Positions 8,903 to 17,000 of a stretch of DNA of 64,000 nt are shown piece by piece. The stretch spans positions 1 to 64,000 of the forward strand of contig CAMCMZ010000005.1 in assembly GCA_945876185.1 (NCBI GenBank), written 5' to 3'. Position 1 is the first letter of the stretch. Each line of letters starts with the position of its first letter. Source of the stretch: Candidatus Kuenenia stuttgartensis (GTDB lineage: Bacteria > Planctomycetota > UBA11346). Under the pieces are notes generated by a model that was not told the DNA's origin, searched no databases, and saw nothing but the letters and a program-made list of their open reading frames with translations. The position numbers and the translations under genes are program-made.

Positions 8903-9808
8903 TCAGACTCCCCAGCGCTGGCGCGCCTCGGTCATGGAGGTGGGCTTTGACTTGGGGCGACCGTTATGGTGGCCGAGCGGTGCGGGCCCGAACCAGCGCG
9001 GATCCATCGGCTCGCCCGTCGGCGTCCAACGCGCATCGCAGCTCAGGCGGTAGCGGTCGCTGGCGTTCACCACGCTCGCATGGACGAGGAACATGCCGAA
9101 AATCATCACGTCGCCGACACCGAACTCGGCGGTCGCCCAGGTGCCGCCCCAGGGATCGCCGTAACGGCGGCGGAAATCGACCGGCGACTCGTCGAAGGTG
9201 CCTTCGACCTGATCGCGGTCGACATCGGAGGCGCCATAGGTCTCGCGCAACCGGGCGAGTTCGCCGGCCCGGTGCGAACCGGGCATCACCGCTAGGCCGC
9301 CGCGCGGGCGTGGCACCGCATCCAGGCAGCACCAGGTGGTCAGGATGCGCGGACTGCCCAGGCCCATGTAGACCTGATCGATGTGGACCCCGGTCGCGAC
9401 ACCAGGGGGCACCGGCCGGGTCCAAAGGTAGACCGACGGTTCAGCCGGGCCTTGCAGCAGCGCTTCGATCGCGCTGCGGACCTCGGCGCACTGCACCGCA
9501 GCCGTGACCGCCGGCTGACGATCGCGGGTCTCCTGAAACTGCGGCGCGATGGCGCGACCCTCGGCCCAGGGCAGTTCAGCGGCCGGCCGGATCGGATCCA
9601 GGGAACCGTGCTGCACCAGGCGCGCGATGATCTCATCGCGCGCCGCCAGGCAGAGTCCGGCCGGGATCAGGCCACGCAGCCAGAGGTACCCCGCCTGCGT
9701 CAGGCGATCGCGGCGCTGGGTTGGATCCAGGTGGTCGGCCGGTTCGAGGAAGGTCAGGTCGGAATCGGTGGGATGAAGGCGGCGGCGCGGTGCGGAAAGG
9801 GCGTTCAT
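8903..9808 (-). CDS. Phytanoyl-CoA dioxygenase (PhyH) family Fe(II)/2OG oxygenase
   Basis: A 301-residue protein with the PhyH-type double-stranded beta-helix signature. The metal-binding H-x-D is in GVHIDQVYMG, the distal histidine in FGMFLVHASVVNAS, and a 2-oxoglutarate-binding arginine in DRYRLSCDARW. GGLAVMPGSH is typical of the family. It would use Fe(II), O2 and 2-oxoglutarate to hydroxylate a small molecule; the substrate is unknown. It is the first gene of a two-gene unit with the URO-D-like gene and is transcribed away from an AraC-type regulator, which is therefore its likely controller. Confidence 0.85.
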   Translation of the reverse strand: MNALSAPRRRLHPTDSDLTFLEPADHLDPTQRRDRLTQAGYLWLRGLIPAGLCLAARDEIIARLVQHGSLDPIRPAAELPWAEGRAIAPQFQETRDRQPAVTAAVQCAEVRSAIEALLQGPAEPSVYLWTRPVPPGVATGVHIDQVYMGLGSPRILTTWCCLDAVPRPRGGLAVMPGSHRAGELARLRETYGASDVDRDQVEGTFDESPVDFRRRYGDPWGGTWATAEFGVGDVMIFGMFLVHASVVNASDRYRLSCDARWTPTGEPMDPRWFGPAPLGHHNGRPKSKPTSMTEARQRWGV

Positions 9809-9868
9809 GTCTGGATCCTGTCAGCCCCACTTGGCTGCGGTACGGTCCGAATGATCGGACCCTGCTGA

Positions 9869-9908
9869 CTTGATCAGAGCTTGATCCGAGCTTGATCACA
9901 GCTTGATC
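9869..9908 (+). promoter_or_regulatory. Four CTTGATC direct repeats at exact 11-bp period (likely operator)
   Basis: CTTGATC occurs at 9869-9875, 9880-9886, 9891-9897 and 9902-9908, each 11 bases apart, about one helical turn. The array lies in the divergent promoter region between the PhyH/URO-D pair and the AraC-type gene, ending 27 bases before the latter's ATG. Same-face direct repeats suit an AraC-family binding site. The assignment to this regulator is inference. Confidence 0.6.
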
Positions 9909-9935
9909 GAGCCATTCCGACCACACGGTTGCGGC

Positions 9936-10688
9936 ATGGCGAATTCATGTCGACCGCTGTTGTCCGGCCGCCTGGCCAAGGCCTGGCCAAGTCGTCTGGT
10001 GGAAAGCCGCCGGCTGCCGTGCCACGCCCTGGTTTTGGTCGAACGCGGCCGCGGCCAGCTCGCCACCCTGGGCGGAACGTGGGAGATCACTTCCCGCATG
10101 CTGTTCGTTTTGCGCGAAGGCGTCGAGCATTCCTACTGGGCCCGACCGCGCTGGACCGAAACCTGGATCACCTTCATGGCCGATCCCGGGCTGCTGCCCA
10201 CCGGCACCGTCTACGCTCTCGACCATCGGCCCGAGGTCGCCATCGCCCTGCGCCGCGCCGTCGATGCGCTGCTGCCCAGCCCACGCCCGCTCACTGATGC
10301 CCAGCGCCTGGCCACCTGCGCCTTGGAATACGTTTTGGCCGAATTGATCACCGGCGCCGGTGGCCCCCCCGAGACCGACCCCTTGGTCGCAGCGGCCCTC
10401 GCCCTGGCCGGCCCCAACCCGACCCGCTGGACCCCAGCCAGCCTCGCCACCGCACTCGGCCTGACCTACCCCACCCTACGCCGCCGCCTCCGCCAAAGCC
10501 TGGGCACCTCGGTCCAGGGCTGGCTCATCGACCTCCGCCTGGCCAAAGGCCGCCGCGCCCTGGAAGACGGCGCCACCGTCACCGCCGCCGCCACCGCCGC
10601 CGGCTTCACCGACCCCGACAGCTTCAGCCGCAGCTTCGCCGCCCGCATCGGTCTCCCACCCCGCGACTACCAACGCTCCTGCTGCTGA
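9936..10688 (+). CDS. AraC-family transcriptional regulator
   Basis: A 250-residue regulator. The C-terminal ~100 residues hold the two helix-turn-helix motifs of the AraC domain (SLATALGLTYPTLRRRLRQSLGTSVQGWLIDLRLAKGRRALED, then TVTAAATAAGFTDPDSFSRSFAARIGLPPRDYQ). The N-terminal half (CHALVLVERGRGQLATLGG..., FVLREGVEHSYWA) resembles the small-molecule-binding cupin arm. The frame is open from a TTG at 9903, but the ATG at 9936 is a better start because the earlier codons fall inside the 11-bp operator array. It probably activates the divergent PhyH/URO-D operon and may autoregulate. Confidence 0.85.
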   Translation: MANSCRPLLSGRLAKAWPSRLVESRRLPCHALVLVERGRGQLATLGGTWEITSRMLFVLREGVEHSYWARPRWTETWITFMADPGLLPTGTVYALDHRPEVAIALRRAVDALLPSPRPLTDAQRLATCALEYVLAELITGAGGPPETDPLVAAALALAGPNPTRWTPASLATALGLTYPTLRRRLRQSLGTSVQGWLIDLRLAKGRRALEDGATVTAAATAAGFTDPDSFSRSFAARIGLPPRDYQRSCC

Positions 10689-10691
10689 CCT

Positions 10692-10793
10692 AAAAATCGC
10701 AATAGCGCCCCACCTGCTGCGTTGGTCGTCAGTCATGTGGCGCTGCCACACTCCTTCCTCCCGCCTTGCATCTGGGGCACTCTTGCGATTTTT
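10692..10793 (+). repeat. Family 1 stop-proximal element, copy A (80-bp core in an 11-bp stem)
   Basis: AAAAATCGCAA (10692-10702) pairs perfectly with TTGCGATTTTT (10783-10793). Between them is an 80-bp core (10703-10782) about 90% identical to the cores at 33465-33544 and, inverted, 19510-19589. The stem sequence is unique to this copy. The core contains GCCCCA/TGGGGC arms and a central hairpin TGTGGCGCTGCCACA. The element starts three bases after the AraC stop codon, and the right arm ends in a T-run like an intrinsic terminator. Confidence 0.85.
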
Positions 10794-10794
10794 C

Positions 10795-10820
10795 CGGGGA
10801 TCCCGGGGATCCCGGGGATA
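10795..10820. repeat. Short tandem repeat, 9-bp unit CGGGGATCC
   Basis: Nearly three head-to-tail copies of CGGGGATCC directly after family 1 copy A. Their function is unknown. They may be a slippage product. The remaining spacer to 10992 holds no convincing gene. Confidence 0.7.
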
Positions 10821-10992
10821 TTGAGAGGAAGGTTTCGGAGGTGTTCATGATCTGGCGGGGATCGAAACCGGGTTCGGCATTTTGTGCCCATCACCGAGCA
10901 AGTGAGGGCGTTAAATTGACGACAACGCTTTCTTGTCTCCACTTGCGCGCGAAATCGAGTTCAGATGCGATTTCTAGGGTTAATCGCCATCC

Positions 10993-11257
10993 CCCCACCG
11001 CAGGCGGGGCAGCGCAGCGCCCCACGCCGCCGCCGCCCCGCCCCGCCCCGCCCCGAATGGGCAACCGGCTGTCCAACGGAAGAACGCGAGGTGAGCCCCT
11101 CCGGGCAATCCGGGTCCAGGGCAGAGCCCTGGCGGGACCCGGGGCAGCGCCCCGTGGTAAAAAGAAGGGCAGAGCCCTGGCGGGGCCCGGGGCAGCGCCC
11201 CGTGGTAAAAGAAGGGCAGAGCCCTGGCGGGGCGTGGCGGGGCAGCGCCCCGCGGCA
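10993..11257 (-). repeat. Family 2 stop-proximal repeat, copy b (tandemly triplicated hairpins)
   Basis: On the minus strand this abuts the TGA of the MacB-type ATPase gene. The two-hairpin block (CGGGGCGCTGCCCCG then a GGGCTCTGCCC hairpin) is present three times in tandem (about 11145-11257), with GGTAAAA linkers between units. The rest of the family 2 sequence follows: GGACCCGGATTGCCCGG, ACCTCGCGTTCTTCCG and a GTTGCCCATTCGGGGCGGG block. Long open frames across it are artefacts of GC-rich repeats. Confidence 0.8.
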
Positions 11258-12064
11258 TCAATGCCCCTCGATCGCGCCCAGCTCGATCTTGAGATCCGAC
11301 CGCAAATCCACGCGCTCAACCGTCCCATCGCGCACCCGCACCACCCGGTCGCTGATCGCCAGCATCTCGTGATCGTGGGTCGAGCAGATGACCGTGACGC
11401 CCTTCTTCACCTGGAGTTCCTTCATCAAGACGATGATCTCCAGGCCGGTCTTGGAATCGAGGTTGGCGGTGGGTTCGTCGGCGAGCAGGATCGCTGGATC
11501 GTTGGCAAGGGCGCGGGCGATGGCGACGCGCTGCTGCTGGCCACCGGACAACTCGCTCGGCTTGTTGTCGAGGCGGTGGCCGATGCCGACCAGTTCGCAC
11601 AGGCCTTTGGCCTTCAGGCGGGCCTCGTCGCCGGGGGTGCCGGCGAAGGTCATCGGCAGCATGATGTTCTCGATCGCGGTCATCACCGGGATCAGGTTGT
11701 AGCTCTGGAAGATGTAGCCGATCTTGCGGCAGCGCAGCCAGGCGAGCTCGCGCGCATCGAGCTGGCTGATGTCGACCTCATCAATGTAGACTTGGCCGCT
11801 GGTCGGGCGGTCGAGGCCGCCGATGGCGTTGAAGAAGGTCGACTTGCCGGAGCCCGACGGCCCCATGATCGCCAGATATTCGCCGGCATAGATCTCCATC
11901 GTCACGCCGCACAGCGCATGCACCGGGCTGGCGGTGTTGGCGCGGTAGACCTTCTTCACGTCGCGCGCGCGCACGATGACGTTGCGACCCTCGGCATAGC
12001 CAGCGTGCTTGGGGTTGGCCTCGGGATCCCAGTATTTGTGGTAGACGCTGGCGGTTTCAGTCAT
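11258..12064 (-). CDS. ABC transporter ATP-binding protein (MacB/LolD type)
   Basis: A 268-residue nucleotide-binding subunit. About 28 residues precede the ABC domain. Walker A is GPSGSGKST, the Q-loop lies in [12 protein letters not shown], the signature is [15 protein letters not shown], Walker B is [13 protein letters not shown], and the switch histidine is in ICSTHDHE. The 'PTANLD' and 'QSYNLIP' forms are typical of the MacB/LolD/FtsE class that partners FtsX-type permeases. Two such permeases lie upstream in the same orientation (14059-19200 and 19605-21536), so this is probably their motor. It is the last gene of the operon, 18 bases after the OPT-like gene, and is followed by a family 2 repeat. 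Confidence 0.9.
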   Translation of the reverse strand: MTETASVYHKYWDPEANPKHAGYAEGRNVIVRARDVKKVYRANTASPVHALCGVTMEIYAGEYLAIMGPSGSGKSTFFNAIGGLDRPTSGQVYIDEVDISQLDARELAWLRCRKIGYIFQSYNLIPVMTAIENIMLPMTFAGTPGDEARLKAKGLCELVGIGHRLDNKPSELSGGQQQRVAIARALANDPAILLADEPTANLDSKTGLEIIVLMKELQVKKGVTVICSTHDHEMLAISDRVVRVRDGTVERVDLRSDLKIELGAIEGH

Positions 12065-12082
12065 GTGGCACCTGCTGCTAGG

Positions 12083-14062
12083 CTAATAGGGAAGCTGGAA
12101 GACCGCGGCCGAGAGGAACTTCATGCCGACGGCCAGCATCATGATGAGGCCCATGCCGCACGAGAACCCCGCCATCAGCACCGGGGCATACTGGCGCCAG
12201 GTCGTCTCGCCGAAGCGCGGGGCCATGACGAAGCGACCGAAGAGTGCGCCGCTGAAGGTGGAGATGATGCCGAACGGGGCCTGGCCGAGGCCACCGACCA
12301 TGCCGTAGAACAGCAGCACCGGCGCGCCGAAGGCCGACAGGCTGGTGAAGATGAGCAGGCCGAGGCCGCCGCCGGCGGCGATGTACATGGGGTTGAGCGC
12401 CTCCAGGAACGGGCTGTAGCCCGACAAGGTCGAACTGTAGACCAGACAGGTGTTGCGGGCGTTGAGTTCCCAGAAGGTCATCGCGAAGGGATACGACTGG
12501 CTCGGGATCGGCCCGAGCGACCAGATGAACTGGGCATAGAGCAGCGACAGCAAAATGATCAGCGGGATCGAGATCGCGGTGGCCTTCCAGATCGAGCGGA
12601 AGGAGCAGCCGATGAGTTCTGCCGTGCGGTACTGCACCATGTCGTGGGCGCCGTAGTTGTGCAGGGGCAGCGGCAGCAGCCAGACCTCGATGCCCTTGTA
12701 GCCGGACAGGATGAACGCCGCCTCGCGGATGTAGGGGATGTTGATCATCTGGCCGGCGAGCCCTTCGAGGCGCGCGGTGACATAGCTGATGACCGGGGTG
12801 TAGACAAAGGCAAAGAAGAGCAGCACCCAGAGGAGATGGCTGCCGCGGAAGTCCCAGTCGAGCAGCCAGCCCGAGAGCAGGATGTAGAAGCACGAGCTGG
12901 CGATGTAAGTGGCGATCACGATCCAGGTGCGGATGTCGCCGCGGCCGGTGCGGTTGACCTCGACCCGCTTCACCGCCACCGCCGCGTCGATGGTGGCCTG
13001 CTTGCGGTCGCGCAGCGAACGGAACACCTGCCAAAAGCCGATCAGGGCCACCGCCAGCGCGAGGCCGATGCCGAACGACAGATAGAAGTCCATCTGGTTC
13101 GAGAACGTGGTGTTGATCGCGCCCATGCCGGGCGACCAGTTGGGCAGCAGGCCGAAGTGCTGCAGCCCGCCGTTGAGAAACAGCGTGCCGACCACCCCGA
13201 TGAGCGTCCCCACGACGCCGAAGAACGGCATCGCCATGCCGACGAAGAAGCCGGACGGTTCGAAGCTGATCCCGGTCGGCCCGGCGGGGAAGAGGTGCTC
13301 GGTGTTGCTGGTCGTGTCGAGAAAGGGGATGGGGAAGATCTTGAACGGCTCGGTCATGCCCAGCGCGTTCGACATGATCGGCAGGGCGGCATACAGAAAG
13401 CCGCCAAGCAGGCCGAGCATCGCGCCGATCGAGAAGCAGCGCCAACGCCAGCCCTCGGTGCCGGACTGGTTTTCGCTGAGCGCGGTGACGCCGGCGACGC
13501 CGATCGGCGCCATCGGGAAGGGCAGCTTCTCGATATCGGAGGTGACCCGGAACAGGCCGTAGCCGAGGATCAGGCTGTCGATGCGGGCGATGACCACGCT
13601 GGCGCAGATCAGGGCGATTGGGGCGAACCATTCCCACATGAAGAAGTTGCGCTGGTCGAGCACGGCGGTGCTGGTCGGCGCGTACCACGCCGGGAAGGCA
13701 TCAGAGAGGCCGAAGCTGCGCGCCGCCTCGGACTGGACCAGGAACTGGCGGAAGAACATGCCTTCCATCGGCCCGTTGGTCAGGGTGCCGACCAGGGCGA
13801 AGAGGATGAAGATCTCGGACGGCCGCAGCACCGAGCGGGCGCGCTTGGCCATCTCGATGAAGAGCAGCACGGTCACCCACTTCGCGGCCGGTCCGATGCT
13901 CTCACCGATCGCCAGCGCCATGTACATCGCCGCCGGCAGCATCACCACCGCGACGAAGATCGACCCCATCAGGGCCTTCCAGCCGAAGCCGTCCTCGAAG
14001 GTCCCCGGCGCCTTGACCAGGTCGCGGTATTTTTCCAGCTCCTTGTCGACGAGCATGCTCAT
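12083..14062 (-). CDS. Polytopic membrane protein, OPT-like oligopeptide transporter family
   Basis: A 659-residue protein with about 12-14 hydrophobic segments spread along its length. It has an N-terminal cytosolic stretch (KELEKYRDLVKAPGTFEDGFGW), a PEGMFFRQF loop, and conserved-looking cytosolic motifs such as RVTSDIEKLPFPMAPIGVAG and GQMINIPYIREAAF. 'KLPFPMA' resembles the LPFPEG/LPFP motif of oligopeptide transporter (OPT) superfamily members; planctomycetes have large OPT-like proteins of this size. Substrate unknown. The ATG overlaps the stop of the upstream peptidase-permease by four bases (ATGA), indicating translational coupling within the exporter operon. Confidence 0.7.
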   Translation of the reverse strand: MSMLVDKELEKYRDLVKAPGTFEDGFGWKALMGSIFVAVVMLPAAMYMALAIGESIGPAAKWVTVLLFIEMAKRARSVLRPSEIFILFALVGTLTNGPMEGMFFRQFLVQSEAARSFGLSDAFPAWYAPTSTAVLDQRNFFMWEWFAPIALICASVVIARIDSLILGYGLFRVTSDIEKLPFPMAPIGVAGVTALSENQSGTEGWRWRCFSIGAMLGLLGGFLYAALPIMSNALGMTEPFKIFPIPFLDTTSNTEHLFPAGPTGISFEPSGFFVGMAMPFFGVVGTLIGVVGTLFLNGGLQHFGLLPNWSPGMGAINTTFSNQMDFYLSFGIGLALAVALIGFWQVFRSLRDRKQATIDAAVAVKRVEVNRTGRGDIRTWIVIATYIASSCFYILLSGWLLDWDFRGSHLLWVLLFFAFVYTPVISYVTARLEGLAGQMINIPYIREAAFILSGYKGIEVWLLPLPLHNYGAHDMVQYRTAELIGCSFRSIWKATAISIPLIILLSLLYAQFIWSLGPIPSQSYPFAMTFWELNARNTCLVYSSTLSGYSPFLEALNPMYIAAGGGLGLLIFTSLSAFGAPVLLFYGMVGGLGQAPFGIISTFSGALFGRFVMAPRFGETTWRQYAPVLMAGFSCGMGLIMMLAVGMKFLSAAVFQLPY

Positions 14063-17000
14063 GCGTGGGCCTTTGCGGTTGGCGCCAAGGCAGGTGCCGT
14101 TCCGGCTGTCGCGGTCGCTTCAGCCTTCGTGTGGGTGCCGTCGGCCAGGCGCCTGGCTGCGTCCGCGTCGCCGCCCAGGGCGCGGTAACGGTCCGTCGTC
14201 TCGGGCGACAGGGTGCGCCAGACCAGGAACTGCAGGCGCAGCACCTTCATGAAGGCGAGGTTGGCCCGACACCAGTTCGAGCGTTGGCCGGAGAGCAGAT
14301 CGATGCGCACCTTGAGGCCGTAGATCGCCTTCATGTCGGTGGGCGCGGCGTCGAGGCGGAAGCGCTGGCTGATGCCGAGGTCGAAGGGCGCGAGCCAGAC
14401 CTTCGCCTCGACCGCATGACGCGGGGCGCTGGCGTCGCCACCATGCTCGGCCCGCGCCTCGGCGGCGGTGAAGCAGCCGGTCGAGGCCTCGGTGTTGGCG
14501 TCGAACCAGGCCTTGAGGAAGGCGGTCAGGCCGCGGATGTCGCGCTTGGCGACGGTGAACGGGAACTCGATCGCGATGCTGTCGCCGTCGGGCTCGGGCA
14601 GCTTGAAGTCCGCCGTGCCCGGGTTGGCCGCGCGCGAGGCCACGATCGCCGGGTACAACGCCGACAGCAGCACGGTCGCCATGACCAAAAGAATGGTCGC
14701 GACCGCGGTGAAGCTGGAATAATTGAGGTCCGGCTGCACGCCCCAGCCCAGCCCCGCCGCGACGCCAAGTCCGGAAACGATGAACTGGGCGAGGATATAG
14801 CCGCCCAGGCCGCCGAGGATGGCGTAGATGCCGGCCTCGACCAGGAACAGCGCCGCGACGTGGATCGGGGCGAGGCCGAGCGAGGCGTAGATGAAGATTT
14901 CGCGCCCGCGTTCGGCCACCGAATTGAGCATGGTCGAAAAGATGATCAGCCCGCCGAGGATGAGCGGCACCAGCACGCCCCCCAGCCCGGCCACCGACAG
15001 GCTGCCGATCGCGGTGTAGAGATAGCTTTCGCTGTTGTGGCCGACGCGCAGGGTCATCGCCACCTCTTGCGCGATGGCGTCGGCGCTGGCTGGCAGGTCG
15101 ATCTCGGCGCGTCCGGGCATCGGGCGGCGCGGCACCAGCGACAGGGCGCGCAGGGTGCCGCCCAGGCGTTGCGCCACCGCTTCGTGGACCACCGCCACCG
15201 AACCGGGCCCGAGATGGGTGACCGAAGTCTGTTCCGAGGTCGGGGTGCCGCTCGCGTCGAGCTGGTTCATCCGCTTGCTCAGGTCCTCATTTTTGTCGTC
15301 GAAGCCTTCGAGCGCGAGCGGGGTGATGTTCTCGCCGCCGATCTGGGTCGCGGCGTTCAGGGCCTTGGGATCGATCACGCCGGCTTTGAATTCCAGGCCG
15401 GCCAGGCGCACCGGGTCGCCGGGCTGGATCCCCAGGCGCTGGAGCAGTTCTTCGGGCAGGAAAAGCCAGGTGCCGGCCTCCGCCCCGGCCGGAAATCCGC
15501 GCAGGCTGTCGGGGCGATTGAGGGCGCCGCGCACCAGGGCCTGGTCGGCCCGGGTCGGATCGCCAGCGACGCAGCCGATGACGCCAGAGACGAAGCTGCT
15601 CGCGGTTTGGACGGGAGTCTTCCCCGGCGAGGTTTCGGCAGCGTTGGTGGGGGTGCCGGCATAGACCGGGATCTTCGGCTGCCTCGGCCGGGTCTGGATC
15701 CAGCGCAAGGGCAGGATGTCGAAGTCGCCCGTCCAGGCCTGGGCCCGCTTGATGATCGCCTCGTCCATGGGGGCCCAGCCGTTATGGCGCAAGAGGATGC
15801 CCTGATAGGGCGGCGCCTCGTCGAGGTTGATCCGGGTGGCGCTCAGCGACGGGGCGAAGCTCGCGAAGGTGAGCAGGATGAAGGTCATCAGGACCACGGT
15901 CGAGGTGGTCAGGGCGGTGCGCAGCTTGCGCCGGCGCATGTTGCTGATGCCCAGGCCAAGCGTGGCGACCAGCGTCCCGAGGCGGCTGACATCAGCGGTG
16001 TGCTGCCCGAGCGAGGCCATGCGCACGTGCTGCATTTCAAGTTCGAAGCGGTTGGCGACGATGCCGATCACCGCCGCAGACAAGAGCAGGATGAGGAAGG
16101 CGAGGAAGATCACCATTGGCGTGGTGGCGAGCGCGAAGGCGGGATGGAAGAAATAGAAGAACAGGAAGACGCCGATCATGAAGGCGGCGAAGCCGGTGAC
16201 CTTGCGCGCGATGGTGGCGCCGGCAATGAACAGGCGCTCGCAGACGATGGCGAACGGGATGGCGAACAGCAGGAGCACGACCAGGCCGCGCACCACGTCG
16301 TTGGCGGTGGCGAGCACGCTCGGGTAGGCCCGGCCGGCATAGCCCCAGGCGGCCTGGGCCTCGCCCTGGGCGCGTGGCCAGTCGGCTGCCGCCAGGGCCT
16401 GCTTCGCCGCAGTATAATGGCGTTCGCCCTTCGATTGGAGCGCGACCAGGCTTTCCGAATCGATGCCGTTGCGGCGCAGGCGGGACAGGCGCTCCTCATT
16501 GAGGACCAGCATGTCGCGCGCCACGTCCACGGGGGTGAACTGGGATAGCGTGGTGCCGGCGATGCCCTTCACCGTCGCCGCGCCAGGCGTGCGGCCTGGT
16601 TCATCCTGGCCGGTCAGCACCATCTGCTTGCTGTTCTTCGTCGCACCGCCGATGACCCTCAGCCGCACCTGGGGATCGGTGAAGCAGACCGCGTGGCCGC
16701 CGCCGACCTCGGTGCGGACAAACGGGGGATCGGCGTCGCTGGAGGCCGACAGCGGCCGGATCTCGCTCAAGGAGATGCCCAGCCGGGGCTCCTGGATCTG
16801 GTAAAGCACCCGTGGCCGGCCCAGGAAAAGCTGCGGCTGCTGGTCCGACAGGGTGTCGGCCGAGGAGACCGGCAGTTTGATCTCCTTGCCGGTGAGCGTG
16901 GCGAAGATCCCACCGGTCGGGGTGTAGTCGTAACTTGACACCACCAGCTTGAAGCCCTGGTAATCGATGCCCGGGTGCTTGAGCGGCAGGAACGGGATGC

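Noticed and set aside
10990-11257. CRISPR array (repeated short units)
   Set aside because: The units are adjacent palindromic hairpins without unique spacers, and no cas genes are present.
10766-14188. A 1140-codon open frame on the plus strand
   Set aside because: It is antisense to the clear ATPase and OPT-like genes and crosses family repeats. Its product is rich in His, Arg, Ala and Gly, the usual signature of antisense frames in GC-rich DNA.
14065-16548. An 827-codon frame opposite the peptidase-permease gene
   Set aside because: Antisense to a protein with clear membrane helices and FtsX motifs; composition is again low-complexity and no motif is seen.
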